The notes below the pieces were generated by a model. That model was not told the origin of the DNA and did no database searches. It saw only the letters and a list, made by a program, of their open reading frames with translations. A DNA stretch of 64,000 bases, taken from positions 62,001 to 126,000 of the forward strand of contig NW_026251411.1 of assembly GCF_025118155.1 (NCBI RefSeq), given 5' to 3'. The translations under genes and the position numbers were made by a program. How positions within the stretch are numbered: the stretch's first letter is position 1; each line of letters begins with the position of its first letter. The stretch is from Cokeromyces recurvatus. Its lineage: Eukaryota; Mucoromycota; Mucoromycetes; Mucorales; Mucoraceae. Of the stretch, positions 1 through 14,072 are shown in pieces.

Positions 1-121
1 ATAGAAAAAAAAAAGTGAATATTATATTTCTATGTTCTTAAAATAAGAGACATTTCTTGTTCATTATATGTATACATATATTTATAAAGACAACTTAAAA
101 CTCATTAATGATCTTTAATAG

Positions 122-1854
122 GTGATTCAGATGCATCACAGAAAACGCCTACATTAATTGGAAAACCATACAATGTACAACACAACATTCATGTCCAAGT
201 GGGTAAATATGGTTTCAAAGGTTTACCACTTGAATGGCAAAAGATTTTATTAGCTTCAGGTGTGCCTGAAGAAGTCGTTCAGAATAACCGGAAAACAGTT
301 GAGAATTTGATGCATCATATTCGAATGCCAGATTCACTTCAGTCAGATAATAAACAGCAGCTGTCATCTTCTACAACTTCATCTTCTTCTAATCATACCA
401 TAGTAGAAGAAGAAGAAGAAGGAGAAGAAGAAGACAGAGACAGAGAGTTTAAAGAAAAGAAGGAAATGACGTTACCAATAGGTTATGCACCTCCTTCAAG
501 AGCAAGATCATCTAAATTATTACATTTATCTTTATTTAAATCCTCTATTGATATACCACCCCTTCCTGAAATAGACGATTCTTCACTTTTTATGAATTCC
601 GTTAGTCATACAAGCTCTGATTCACATTTAGCATTAAATTCGAATTTTATTGGTAAGCAGTAGTGAAGTATAGTAAATAAATGATAAGTAGAGATAAGGA
701 GTGAAGATTTGATATCTTCATTGCTTAACTCCCGCACTTACACTCACACTCACATTCACATATTAGATGACTTATTGGATGCAGCAGACCCTAATACATT
801 ATATACCGACTTTATATTGATAGCAGAAGGTGAATCAGGACCCATGTATGCCGCTAAACATACCAGTACAAAACGCATTGTTGCCATCAAAAAGATTCCC
901 CACAAGGCAGAAGAGAAACTAAGCAAGATAAGAAACGAGTTGACAACGATGAAGATGAGTCGACATCCGAATGTGGTTGAGTTTATTGCCTGTTATACCA
1001 CCCCAGAAGAAATTTGGGTTGTGATGGAATGCATGGATGTTTCTTTGGCTGATATTATTTCGATTGAACCATTACAACCTCGTATGCGTGAGGATCAAAT
1101 TGCACGTGTGGCAAGAGATATCTTGAGAGCTCTCTGTCGAATTCATCGACTCAATCGTATACACCGAGATATTCGAAGTGATAACATCTTGTTAAATTTA
1201 CGGGGCGAAATTAAGCTAGGTAAATACATACATACATACATAAAAAAAAATCTTTCATCCTCCTTTTCTTACTCTTACTATCTCATAGCTGATTTTGGAC
1301 ATTGTGCTCAGCTTTCAAAATCTCAACCTGAACGTAATTCAATTGTGGGTACACCTTATTGGATGGCACCAGAAGTGATTAAAGGATTAAACTATAATGC
1401 AAAAATCGATATTTGGAGTTTAGGAGTGGTTTTAATAGAGATGGCAGAAGGCAATCCACCTTATGTAGAATACCCGCCTTTAAGAGTAAAATAGATATAT
1501 ATATATAAAGAGAGAGAGAGAATGCATTATTATGTTCATTTTACTTACTTTTTTTGTATCTATTTTATATAGGCTTTATTTTTAATTGTATCAAATGGTT
1601 TACCTCCATTAAAAGAACCAGATAGATGGTCAGAACCATTTAAAGATTTTTTGAAATTATGTACGATAGAGAATCCAGAAGAAAGGCCAGATGCAGAAAC
1701 GTTATTAAAGCATCATTTTCTACGTTCTGTGGGTACAGCAGAAGATATAATTGAACTAATTGAAGAAACACGTAGATTAGAAATGTTACAACAAGAAGAA
1801 GAAGAAGAAGATGTGATAGAGGAAGAAGAGAGTACAGAAAAAGGATGTTCATAA
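122..1854 (+). CDS. PAK/Cla4-type p21-activated kinase (5' end outside window)
   Basis: Serine/threonine kinase of the STE20/PAK family, acting downstream of Cdc42/Rac in polarity signalling. The first visible exon opens after an acceptor AG at 120-121 and encodes a CRIB GTPase-binding motif (I-G-K-P-x-N-x-x-H-x-x-H-V). An acidic, Ser-rich linker and a C-terminal kinase domain follow. Exons read 122-652, 767-1219, 1289-1485 and 1573-1854; the frame is kept across all three GT..AG introns, giving 486 visible residues. The VAIK lysine, DFG, GTPYWMAPE and DIWSLG motifs are present. Two changes stand out: the catalytic loop reads HRDIRSDN, with Arg for the usual Lys, and the glycine loop starts AEGESG rather than GxGxxG. 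Activity may therefore be reduced. The family call is firm; the paralogue name is not given. Confidence 0.9.
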
Positions 1855-2022
1855 CCACTATTTTATTAATGAATGGAATGATGATAATATCCATATATGT
1901 ATAAATAGATATGTATATGAATATTTATATATATATAAACGTATACATGTATATATATTTATTATATGTATATGTACATGTATAATTTTTTTTTCTCTTT
2001 TCTTTCTTGTAATATATATATT

Positions 2023-2618
2023 TTAATTTGAAGTAATCATGTCTCTGCCACGAAGACTAGCAGTAGATAAGCATTGATTAACAACTTCTAATAAATGATT
2101 ATTTTCCAATGCAGCAGCGACTCTCTCCTTGTCATTTAATTGTTTATTCACTGCTCCTTCTGATTGATGAGTTCCTTTACGTACTCGAATATCGACCTAA
2201 AATATGTATATTAATAATCATTATCAACGTTTCCTGCTTTTTTTTTTTTTTTTTTTTTTTTTTTGTTTGTTTGTTTGTTTGTTTAAACCTTAAATCGGTC
2301 TGGTAAGCTGCGCAATAAACGAACTCGAATGCAAAGCCCAATCAAGGTAGCCATAGAACAATGAGGAATGGTAGGTGTGAATTCAATCAAGATCTTGTTA
2401 TTTTCATTATCAACGACCACATGTTCATATTGAGTGACATTAAGTTGTTCAAGTGTCAAGGGATGTTCAGGATCGGAAATGGAACGAATGAGATCAAAGA
2501 TTTCTTGTTCATCAATGGGATCCTCTACATTATCGTCATATTCTGTGTCTGTCTCTTTACGGATAAATGACTTTGTATTATAAACTGTAGGATTAGCGTT
2601 AATGAGATTTTGTGACAT
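2023..2618 (-). CDS. CIA2: Cytosolic Fe-S assembly component CIA2 (MIP18 family)
   Basis: Targeting subunit of the cytosolic iron-sulphur assembly complex, which delivers clusters to nuclear and cytosolic apoproteins. Two exons (2289-2618 and 2023-2196) joined by a phase-0 intron give 167 residues, usual for the family. Diagnostic stretches are [35 protein letters not shown] with the reactive cysteine, and after the intron [19 protein letters not shown], then [16 protein letters not shown]. The start at 2618 gives the family-like N-terminus [14 protein letters not shown]. The gene converges with the upstream kinase; 168 bp of AT-rich spacer separates the two stop codons. Confidence 0.95.
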
Positions 2619-2921
2619 TATGATAAAGGAAAGAAGGAAGAAAAAAAAAAAGTTGAAAAAAGAAAAAAATAGATTTGTCATGTATAAAAAGAGTGTAAAC
2701 CAATAAAATTTTGTCAAGTTTTTCCTTTTTTTTTTTTTTTTTTTTTCTTTTACATTGATTTTAATATAAAATAAAAAAGGGTAAATATATTATAATATGC
2801 AATAAAAAATAATAACATAAAGCAGATAACAAAAAAAGAAAGAAAAAAAAAGTACAACAGATATATATGTATATATATAAATATAGAATATACATGTATA
2901 GAATGTATATATAAACAAAAC

Positions 2922-4489
2922 TTATTGAGCATAGATTTGATTTAATCTCCAATTAACATTGGGCTTCCTATCTTCATCAGTATCCAATAAGGTTCTTGTT
3001 ACTGAATTAAATAACTCTTCTGCAGTCGAATCAAGTAAACAGTCAGTCTTTGCAGTAAGAAAATTGTTAAAATGATGATCGGAAGATGGATATATTTGAC
3101 CATAAGAAAATAAATTCGTATTATTATAACCAATATTAGCAGTAGTAGTAGTAGTGGTGGTAGTGGTAGTATGAGTAGGAGTGATAAGGGTCGACGTATT
3201 AGGAATAGAGGATGACTGTTGCATCATGGGTGGATACATGATAGTATTATAAAGCATACTAGGTGTAGTGGTAGGAGTGGGTCGAACGATGATATTCGCT
3301 TTCTCATTTTGAGATCTACCCCAGGATAAACGTATACGTGAATTACCGATTTGATATCCATTCATTTGTTGAATAGCCAATTCTGCTGAGGCTCGGCTAA
3401 CATACTGTACAAATCCACATCCTTTTCCAGGTGGAATCTTTACATAGACAATCTCTCCAAAATGATGAAAGTATTGACGTAATTCATCTTCTCGAATAGG
3501 GGCCGATAATCCTCCAACAAAGACGGTTGTATTTGTATCAGGAGGTTGTAATAAAGGGGAAGTCAAGGGTGATTTATTAGGTGAGGTTAAAGATGGGGTA
3601 GGTGACATGGTACAAGTTTTATTACGATTTTTAGGTGTTGCAACTGATACACGAATAGGACGAGAACCGATAAAAAATCCTTGCATTTCAATCAAGGCTC
3701 TTTGTTGATCTAACTGATCCGAGAAACGAACAAATCCATAACCACGCGTCATACCTGTTCTCGAATCTGTCATAATCTTGGCTGATTTACAAGAACGATA
3801 ACGAGACTGGAATACAGTCTTTACAAATAGTGGAAAAAAAAGAAGGTAAGTTTATAAGTATATTTATACATATATCATCTCTGTATTTCTTTCTTACCAA
3901 AAGGTCAATTTCTGTGATTTCAGAACTCAAGTCACCAACAAATACAGAATATTCAGGTTGTCTATCCTCTCTAAAAACAATAAATTTTTTTTAAAAAAAA
4001 AATCTACGGTATAGCTCTGTAAATAGATATTATATGTACCTTCTATCAATTAAGCCACCGCCAGAAGCCCAATTAAGCTTAAAAGGTTTAAGTGAATTAG
4101 GCATTAATACACCGTTATAAGTATTCATTGCATGTCTTGCGGCTGCTGCAGTACCAAAATCAACAAAAGCATACCCTGCACTTATACTAAGATAAAATGT
4201 TTAAATACTAAATTCTATACGCTCCCCCTCTTTTTTTTTTTACCCAGTATTTTTGTCTCTAATGACTTTGACCATGACTTTTTCATTGAGATTGAACCAC
4301 AACTGTTGAATATAAGCTTCGTCTTGCCATTGTTCCAACTCACCCATCCTATTTGAATAATTAACAACATTTTTAGTAATTATTCCTTGAAAAAAAAACA
4401 TGAATAAATCCAAAATTTTACCAAAGAGTTGTCTTTTGTTGTTCATTAATAGGGACCAGTTGAGATGTCAACTCAAATGGATAAGACAT
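2922..4489 (-). CDS. Three-RRM RNA-binding protein, Nam8/SECp43/RBP45-47 type
   Basis: RNA-binding protein with three RRM domains in the arrangement of Nam8/Ngr1, plant RBP45/47 and animal SECp43, a family linked to splicing-site choice, mRNA stability or tRNA-Sec. Five exons (4422-4489, 4244-4348, 4040-4186, 3898-3970, 2922-3818) join in frame to 429 residues. RRM1 begins WMGELEQWQDEAYIQQLW, typical of the family. RRM2 has YSVFVGDLS and RGYGFVRF. RRM3 has TTVFVGGLS and GCGFVQYV. The tail is Thr/Asn/Ser-rich and contains a run of threonines. The start at 4489 is the first ATG of the open exon. The family is clear; which member (U1 snRNP-like or decay factor) cannot be settled from sequence alone. 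Confidence 0.88.
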
Positions 4490-4536
4490 GAAATGACTAA
4501 TTTTTTACTGGTATAGAAGGTAAAAGAACAAATTTT

Positions 4537-4584
<48 letters not shown>

Positions 4585-4643
4585 AAAAATAAAAAATAAA
4601 AATATAAAAAATTTTACAGCCAGTGTCAACAACAACAACAACA

Positions 4644-4685
<42 letters not shown>

Positions 4686-4850
4686 TAAATTTTTTACAAA
4701 AATCAATGGGAAAAAAAAAGGATCAATACATGTGAAAAGAAGTTTGTTATGTAATCAAACATAGAATAATAGTTTATTATTTATACAAGCATAAATAGTA
4801 TAATACACTTTTTTTTAATTTCCTTTTTGGTTTTTAATTCTTTTTGTTTT
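4490..4850. repeat. Intergenic spacer with long poly(A) tracts
   Basis: Gap between the RRM gene and the succinyl-CoA ligase gene. It contains an uninterrupted A tract of about 45 bases (4538-4582) and a second of about 37 bases near 4647-4683, with short TA-rich filler. No coding signal is seen. Similar tracts recur at 19438-19490 (T), 21388-21431 (A), 31932-31971 (T) and 47948-48000 (T). Confidence 0.8.
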
Positions 4851-6220
4851 TTATACCAAACCAGCATTCTTCATGGCTTCTAATAAAGTAACGCCTAACT
4901 TAGCAGGTGATGGGGTAACATGAACACCAGCACGTTCTAAAGCAGCAATCTTATCACTAGCACCACCCTTACCACCAGAAATAATAGCACCAGCATGACC
5001 TGAATTAGATAATTTCATTTCCCCCCCCCGACAACAACAATCAATATTCACATATAAATCTATTTTACTCTTATAATGCATATACACTTACCCATTCTAC
5101 GACCAGGAGGAGCTGTTAAACCAGCAATAAAGGAAACAACAGGCTTAGGTGTTTCTTTAGACAAGTTGTATTGTTTCAAAAACTCAGCTGCTTCTTCTTC
5201 AGCAGTGCCACCAATTTCACCAATCATAATAATACCTATATATACACACACACAGGGAGAAAAAAAAAACGTGTTTACTTTCAAAGCACACAACCCAAAA
5301 ATAAAAAAATAAAAACCCATAAATCATCCTATTGTTTACCTTCGGTTTCTTTATCTTCTAAAAAGACCTTGAGACAATCAATGAAATTGGTTCCATTCAA
5401 AGGATCACCTCCAATACCTACACAAAGTGTTTGGCCAAGACCTACATCGGTTGTTTGTTGAACAGCTTCATATGTCAAAGTACCTGAACGAGAGACGATA
5501 CCGATTTTACCACGTTTTAAGATAGTGCCAGGCATAATACCAATTTTACATTGCTCAGCAGAAATCATACCAGGACAATTGGGACCGACAAGACGAGTTT
5601 TGGATTGAGTCATCAAAGCTTGTTTTACGCGCATCATATCATGTTGAGGGATACCTTCTGTGATAGCAACCACTAAAGGAACTTCAGCTTCAACTGCTTC
5701 TAAAATGGCAGCTGCTGCACCAGGTGGTGGTACATAAATGACAGAGGCATCTGCTTTCGTGGCGTCGACTGCTTCACGAACAGAACCAAAGACAGGTAAA
5801 CCTAAATGAGTTTGTCCTGCTTTCTTGGGTGATACACCACCTACCATTTTGGTTCCATATTCAATGGCTTGTTGGGAATGAAAAGTAGCCTTTTTTTTTT
5901 GTTTATTTATTTATTTATTTATTTAATGAATATATAATACGTAATCTTATTCGTTATAATGACTTACTTGTTTACCAGTAAAACCCTGACAGATTACTTT
6001 TGTATTTTTGTTGATTATTAAGTTTTTGTAAGTAGAGTCATATCCACTACTATTAGCATATGTACGACGAGCAACTAATTTCAAAATTAAATTAACCCCA
6101 CATTATTTTGCTGCTGCCCTTTTTTTTTTTCTTTCTTTAAAAAAAAAAGGGTTTCTCCATTATTAACTTACTGTTTATAGTTGAACGTAATACAGAAGTA
6201 GTTTTTGTAGCCGAGAACAT
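4851..6220 (-). CDS. LSC1: Succinate-CoA ligase alpha subunit, mitochondrial
   Basis: Alpha subunit of succinyl-CoA synthetase, the TCA-cycle enzyme that makes ATP or GTP from succinyl-CoA. Five exons (6172-6220, 5968-6074, 5340-5889, 5092-5235, 4851-4999) join in frame to 332 residues, close to family length. The N-terminus [16 protein letters not shown] plus RR-T looks like a mitochondrial presequence. Recognisable blocks are [19 protein letters not shown] (CoA-binding fold), [46 protein letters not shown], and [12 protein letters not shown] with the phosphorylated histidine. Exon 1 is short, as is common for presequence exons in these fungi. No frameshifts are present. Confidence 0.96.
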
Positions 6221-7601
6221 GATGAAAGAAGCTTGATGTATTATAAATGATAAAAGAAAAGAAGAAGAAGAAGAAGAAATGAAAAAATAAAATAAAAACT
6301 AATATATTTAAATCAGGGGGAAAAAATGGACTCTGTGGAGAACCTTAAAAGGTGACGTTGTTTTAAAGCCGGGAAAATTCGGGCTTATTTTGAAAAAAAA
6401 AAATAAAAAAATAAAATAAAATAAAATAAAAAATAATATTCATATAAAAGTGGTTGTTTACCTGACAAAAGGTCAATAATAGTAAGAAAAGAGGATTATA
6501 CACCATTATAAATATTTATTTATTTATTTTGCATAAAAGAAAAATTACTTTAAATGTTAAATTTGAACCTATTTTTTTTTTAACAAAATATTACAATGAG
6601 TTTGTTAAGTATTTTTTTTTTCTCGAATTCGTTCTCCTTAAATTTTATAAGTCGCAAAGTTAAAATACTAATTCGCTCATGAACCATTGGAGACGTCATA
6701 GAAAGAAGAAGATTGGTAAAAAAGAATTAGATCAAAGCAATACAAATAAAAAATGGTGTTCTTATCATCAAAAAGAAAGTAATAATGCCACACCCAATTC
6801 TATATCCTGAGGCAGAAAAAGGCTTATCACTGAAAAGAAAGAAGCAAAGTTCAATACGCAACAAGGACAATGAATTGATGGTAAAAGTGAACAAGCAGAA
6901 AGAAACAATATAAACCAATCCTATGTCAAAGTCAGGCCCCTCTTCTTCATCTAAAAAAAAAAAAAGAAAATAAAAAAAAAAAGAAAATAAAAAAAAAAAA
7001 AGAAAATAAAAAAAAAAAAAAGAAAAAGAAAAGATGTCTGAAAAGCAAGTTGTGACAAGAAAAACCCGAAAGCAAAAAAAAAGCCAATACTCGATTCCAG
7101 TTTGTAGCTTTCTGTAGCATGGCAGGTCATACGATATTAAGCAGTCGAGACCGTGTACGGCTGATCCGGGGGAGAGGAGGAGAAAAGACGCTTTTGTAGC
7201 TTATCATGGTTGATGATGAAAATCAAAAAGCTTTCAACAAAAGAATATTTATCACGCTTCTAGTTCTATCAATAGAATGAGAAAAGAAGATGAATTAAAG
7301 TTATTGAAACAAATATGTCTTGGCTTATTATTTTTAAATAATTACTTGGAATGTTTCGTAGTCAATGTAGTAAATACCTTGAGGAAAGTACAAAAGCGAA
7401 TTATTTTTATTGATAAAAAGAAAAAAAAAAGTAACTTATATTTCATAAGGTAAATATTTTTTTTCCTTTCTCTTTTTATAAGATGATTTACATGTATGTA
7501 TGTGTGTATGCGTGTGTGTGTGTGTGTGTGTGTATATAAACACACTTAAAATAATATTCCTCCCTCCCCTTTTTTTCTTCTTTTTCTTTTTAAATTTTTA
7601 T
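6221..7601. other. Intergenic region, no gene recognised
   Basis: AT-rich spacer upstream of the succinyl-CoA ligase gene and downstream of the 509-aa gene. It contains A-rich arrays around 6955-7035, a (TG)n stretch near 7500-7533, and a less AT-rich patch at about 7110-7200. The longest frames are short and full of A/T runs. I see no tRNA, rRNA or conserved protein. The part next to 6220 presumably holds the LSC1 promoter. Confidence 0.6.
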
Positions 7602-9259
7602 TTATATGGTTTCTTCAGTAAAATGAGATTGTAATGAAGAAGGACCTCCCTTTTTTCTATTATTTGAATCATCTACAGTCATGATATCTGATTCAACTAT
7701 AGTTGAACCACTACTTGAACTAGATCTTCTTCTTCTTAAATGCCTTGCAAGTTGTGTAGTTGAGCCAGTAGTTGTTGAATTAGATGGGTAACAACAACTC
7801 GATGTTGTAGTGTTCATAAACATTTCATTAGAAGGTATTGGATCTGGTTGTTCAGTAGTATCATCTGATAAATGTAGATGTGATAATTCATTACCAGGGT
7901 TACTAGTATTGCGTAAATCAGGAGATGCTGATCGACGAAGATTATTAGGAGTAGTGGTAGTGGTAGCAGTGTTTGTCATTGTATTTGTAGAGGTCGAAAT
8001 ATTACTTTCATTATCCGAATGGTCTAAATCAGGTGTAGAGAGTCTTAAGCGTTTAATATCATTCACATCATTACTAGAAGTACGACGATGATGTCTTCGA
8101 TTATTACTTGTAGAAGATGAATCATCTAATATATCCATAGTATCCTCATTTTCTTTATCATTTATTCTAGTAATAGTAGTAGTAGTAGTAGTAGTAGTAG
8201 ATGACGATGACGATGATGATGACGATGATGTACTTGCTATACAGTGATTTGAATTCATTTTCTTCTTTCTCAAAATTTTAGCACCTAATGTCTCTCTTTC
8301 TCTTCTCGCGGCTTCTTGAAGCATAACACATTTCACTTTATAATCAATATTAGCTGGACTTTGTAAATACATGAAAAATTCAGATAATTTAGAAAAATCC
8401 CAATCTTTTGTGAATGCCCTTAAAAATCTTTCTCTTTGAATACTATCCGCTGTTGTATAAGGAGCAGAAGACAACACCATTGTGATAAGTGTAGTTGTAT
8501 ACTGAATAGCCCAACTATGAGTTAAATGACATAAAAGATGGGCTCGCCGTAGATCACCTAAAATATATGTCATTAAGATATACATCTATTTTTGATATAG
8601 TATTCAAAGAGTTACCTGCTTCATCGCACCAATCTATGGTCACATGTCTTACCAAAGTACTGATACTCTCTAGTCTCCAATCACTAATAAGCCATTTAAG
8701 GGCATTTATGATACGTACTAGAGGATATTCATTGGCAATACGATGTAAATACATGGCTGTTACTAATACATTTTCTTCTGATTTTAACCATGAATAAAAT
8801 GAAGCATCATATAATTGATCCATACATTTTATATTTCGATAAACATCTTTCCAATTACTATCGTCTTCAGAAGAATCTTTGGATATAATCGATTTATTAC
8901 ATGGTGAAATGTTGACTGAATTAATTGTTGTTGTTGTTGTCAGATTATTATTTATAGCATCTAATATATGAATATTTAATATTTGTATAAAAAAAATAGG
9001 ATTATTATTAAATATCAATTGTTAATTTACTATCATTATTATTGGTATTATTGGTATTATCATTATTATTAGTATTGCTTGGCTGCCTTAGAGATTTCAA
9101 ACCAGCCCATTCAGCAACAGTAATACCATGAAGAGGAGTACGAGATGGTAAATGAAAATCTAATTCTTGAGAAGGAGGAGAAGTAGGTATATAATGTAAG
9201 AATGGAGTTGTTAATAAAGGTATATCATTTGCTGATGTATTGTAGTTATTAGAAGACAT
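7602..9259 (-). CDS. Unrecognised 509-aa helical protein with S/T/N-rich tail
   Basis: Not recognised. Three exons (9031-9259, 8616-8960, 7602-8557) join in phase to 509 residues. An N-terminal proline- and polar-rich part contains a short conserved-looking motif, SRTPLHGITVAEWAGL. A helical core of about 190 residues (roughly 120-310) follows, with repeated Trp and Leu, for example YDASFYSWLKSEENVLVTAM, WLISDWRLESISTLVRHV and LRRAHLLCHLTHSWA. The C-terminal 200 residues are low complexity (poly-Ser, poly-Thr, Asn) with RHHRR and RRRRSSSSSG clusters that could be nuclear signals or kinase sites. A helical core with a disordered tail suggests a regulatory nuclear protein, but this is inference. 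It lies 178 bp from the tetraspanin stop on the same strand. Confidence 0.7.
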
Positions 9260-9437
9260 TTATAAATTATTCTTTAAAGAAAAAAAAATAAATAATAAAT
9301 AAAATAAATGTATAAAAATAAAATAAAATAAAATAAATAAATAAATAAATAAATAATAATATTAAAAATAGAGGGAAAAAATAAATAAATAAATAAAAAA
9401 ATAGTGCTAAAAATTAGATAACAAATAAAACAGGCTT

Positions 9438-10579
9438 TTAACTTGGATTTATTTTGCTTTTTTTTAATATCGTTGAACCATATCTTGGTAAAGATGCTGT
9501 TCTTGGACGATAAAAACTAGTATTATTATTTATACGAATTTCTTCTTCTTCTCCATTATTAAAATAATAGGAAGCATAAGGTTGTTGTAGACTAGGTGAT
9601 AATAAAGATAAATATGTCTCTTCTTTTTTTACGTCTTGCTTAATTAAAAATGTTGTAATTATTGTCATTAATAAAATCGTCAGTTGAATGCCTATTAAAA
9701 TAATTAAACTGGTAATAATCCAATTTTGCCAGCCTTGAATGAACGTTATTGTTGTCTCTTTACATCCAACATTACTTTCTAACAAAATAGAACATGTCAT
9801 ATCAGGTACTGCTCTATCTTTGATTGAATTATATCCACAGCATTTCAATCTATAATAATAATGTGTTAATTGGAATGACTTTACAATTCAATATATATGT
9901 TCTTTTTTTTTTACGATTCTTCAAAGTTGTATATAAATTTAGAATCATTTGTTATAAAGAAATCCCAAGCTTGACTTCCATATTCAGTCAACTAAGGTAT
10001 AAAAAGATTATTGGTAGTTTATCTATTTTATAATATGTTATAAGGGATAATAGCTTTACTTTTGTCTTGTAGATATAAGCAAGTCTTATGATAACTATTT
10101 TTTTTAAAAAAAAAAGAAAAGTATTCTCTCTATTTATAATCTAATTCAAATTATATAATTCAACTTACCAAGCTCTACAACGAAGAGTAAGGCAGTAACG
10201 ATATTATATACATTTAAAAGATGAATATCTTCAAGATAAGCTCCAAAAAAGCCAATGAAGGATATAAATGTAATAAAACCACCAACTATAAATGCTCCAA
10301 TAGAAATTGTTTTACTGATATTAGAAGAATCAATGATATAAGCTCCTAAATATTCCATTTATTATTTTAACAAACAACAACAGTTATTATTATTATTATT
10401 ATTATACCTATTGATATCAAAACGAGCCCTATAAGCTTATATATGAATATAGACTATATCAATTTTTCTGTGACAAGGCAAGTATTAAAATAGAAGTTTA
10501 CCATAATTAAGAGATGAAGTGAACTCACATGTTCACGTAATCGTTGAGATCTTTTATACATTAAACGACCATCCATCAT
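9438..10579 (-). CDS. Tetraspanin
   Basis: Four-pass membrane protein that organises membrane microdomains. Six exons (10529-10579, 10408-10453, 10169-10345, 10060-10094, 9915-9991, 9438-9849) join in phase to 265 residues. TM1 is split between exons 2 and 3 (IYKLIGLVLISIG then AYII). TM2 is GAFIVGGFITFISFIGFFGA, TM3 is around NVYNIVTALLFVVELGVIIR, and TM4 is WIITSLIILIGIQLTILLM. The large loop between TM3 and TM4 carries the family CCG motif (LKCCGY) and two further cysteines (DMTCSI, NVGCKE). The small second and fourth exons (46 and 35 nt) are easily missed; without them TM1 and TM3 are incomplete. The cytoplasmic tail is Ser/Asn-rich. Confidence 0.92.
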
Positions 10580-10728
10580 AAGAAATTAGAAAAAAAAATG
10601 AATAAAATAAAATAAAACTGAAAAAAAAAGTAAAATAAAAAAAATAAAAATAATAAAAATAATAAAAATAATAAAAAAAAAAGACAATATGTAACTTTTG
10701 TGCTATTATATAAAAATGCATAGAATGA

Positions 10729-11280
10729 TTATAAATAACCATTCACTTTTAATGTTCTTTTCCCATATATAATCGTATTCAAAGTCACTGCACTTAATAA
10801 AGTAATGGGTACAGGCTTCATTGATTTTAATGCTGTCTTTGCATTTAAAAAACTCCAAGATAAACACCAAGCTAATATAATAAAAATAAGTTCCAAAGCA
10901 TCATCATTCATATATCTTTTTTCTTACCTGTAGAAATACCAGATCCATTCTCTGCATCTCCTGTATTAATAACATAACTATAGAAACAGATACATAAATA
11001 CATACATGAATATAAATACTCGAATTTACCCTGCTCCTGCAAATATACTAGAGAATGCTATTGTTTGAAATAATGAAGGTATACCAGGGCTTTTCCTGAT
11101 CGATAAAGGCAAAGTGGCTAATGCTATTTATTATAGCAAAGCTTAATAAATAGACAATGAAATTCATCTATACATGTTTATATTACTTAACGCAGAAAGT
11201 GCCCAAATAGGATAAGGTGAATTTGATTGTTTATCAATCCATGTTGTTGCTTTCTCCTCTACCTTGGCTTTTTCTGTCAT
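10729..11280 (-). CDS. AIM19: AIM19-like small mitochondrial membrane protein
   Basis: Small membrane protein resembling yeast Aim19, a mitochondrial protein of unknown biochemical role. Four exons (11187-11280, 11030-11123, 10928-10977, 10729-10871) join in phase to 126 residues. Matches by eye to the family are the N-terminal SNSPYPIWALSALTLATLP, the central GDAENGSGIS segment, and the C-terminal TLLSAVTLNTIIYGKRTL. Two to three hydrophobic helices are visible. It lies 149 bp from the tetraspanin start on the same strand and is divergently transcribed from MED18. Confidence 0.8.
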
Positions 11281-11522
11281 GATTGAAAATGAAAAAGAAA
11301 AAGAAAAAGAAAAAAAAAAAACTCAGACTACACAACTCTCTAGGGGGCGCACTTATGGAAATAAATTTTATTTCTTCATTCAGGGGAAACAACAGATAAA
11401 AAAGTGTAGTAAAGACGACTCAGTTCGTGACTTGCAGCAGTAAACGTTATTTCATTTCTCTTTTTCTCTCTCTCATTTTTTTTTTTTTTTTTTTAAAAAA
11501 TAATAATAATAATAATATAAAA
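11281..11522. promoter_or_regulatory. Divergent promoter between AIM19 and MED18
   Basis: Spacer of 242 bp between two divergent start codons. It includes a pyrimidine-rich stretch (CT-rich then poly-T at about 11459-11494) just before the MED18 start, a frequent core-promoter arrangement in fungi. No specific operator is recognised. Confidence 0.5.
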
Positions 11523-12511
11523 ATGTCGAATTATGAATGTAGTCTACAAGGAATTATTATGGGAGAAGAACAAAAAGAAAAACTCTTGCAACGACTTGTT
11601 GGTCTGTGTGGCAATAATTCCATCATTGATTTATTTGAACATGAATTAGTCTTTATACCTTCAAGTAAATGATTCAATTACATATACATGTGCGCCCCCT
11701 TCCTTTTTTTTTTTTTGAATTGTTATATTGATTTTATTAAATTAGATCAAACACCTATTGGACCAGCACGTAATGATGATGTTGTTCTTCGACTTCAATC
11801 AAAAATTACAAATGAAAAAGAATTAAGTATGAAATATAGACAATGGTAAAATTGTAAAACTCTCTCCTTTGCCACGTACAAATAAATATATCAACTAGGT
11901 TTTTATGTTTGCAAGGTAATCCTGAACCACAACGTGCAAGAACAGTGACAGTACGTCCAATATCACGCGTTCAATTATCTGGAGATATTTTTCGATTTAT
12001 GAAGTCATTAGGATATAGGTTTAAGTTTATTTATTATTATGAGAAAAGACAAATACTAAAATATAGAATGTAGTTTCTCTTTTGATGTAGTTAAAAAGGG
12101 ATATTTATTAGCTTATAATAAATTATTAAGAATTACAGTGACACAGTTATTTAAAGTAAAAAAAAAAATGCTACAGTCATCCAATTTTGAAAATGCATTC
12201 ACTAAAATATGAATAACCTTTATAGTCTAAAAAACTAAAAGTAGAAACATTGATACCAATCATGCAACAAGAAGATATTTGGGTCGTTGAAGTGACATCG
12301 TTATCTGTACCTCAAGAACAAGTAAATCAAATGGCAGAACATGTAAATAGATTTAAGAATTTACTTATAGGGTAAAATTTGGAACTCGTTTATATATGAA
12401 TATATTTATGTATTTATTTTAAGAATGCTTTACTAATAAATTTATTGATATAGAGTTGTAGATTTGGAATATGTAGATACAAGAGCATTACAAAATAGAA
12501 TTCATTATTAA
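11523..12511 (+). CDS. MED18: Mediator complex subunit 18
   Basis: Head-module subunit of Mediator (yeast Srb5) that links activators to RNA polymerase II. Six exons (11523-11664, 11746-11845, 11899-12018, 12074-12155, 12226-12371, 12454-12511) join in phase to 215 residues. Family features are the N-terminal YECSLQGII, the RPISRVQLSGDIFRFMKSLG block, FDVVKKGYLLAYNKLLRITV, the WVVEVTS strand, and the C-terminal LLIGVVDLEYVDTRALQNRI. Length and order match the two-lobe beta fold of Med18. All introns are 53-82 bp with clean GT..AG ends. Confidence 0.9.
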
Positions 12512-12574
12512 AATAAAATAAAATAAAAAATACGTTTTTTTTTTTTTTTCAATTATTAAGCAGCTACACGACTA

Positions 12575-14072
<1,498 letters not shown>

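Noticed and set aside
7110..7200. Possible 5S rRNA or tRNA (GGCAGGTCATACG, TTAAGCAG, GAGACCG words)
   Set aside because: Words are scattered and do not form the 5S order or a cloverleaf; no A/B box pair was found.
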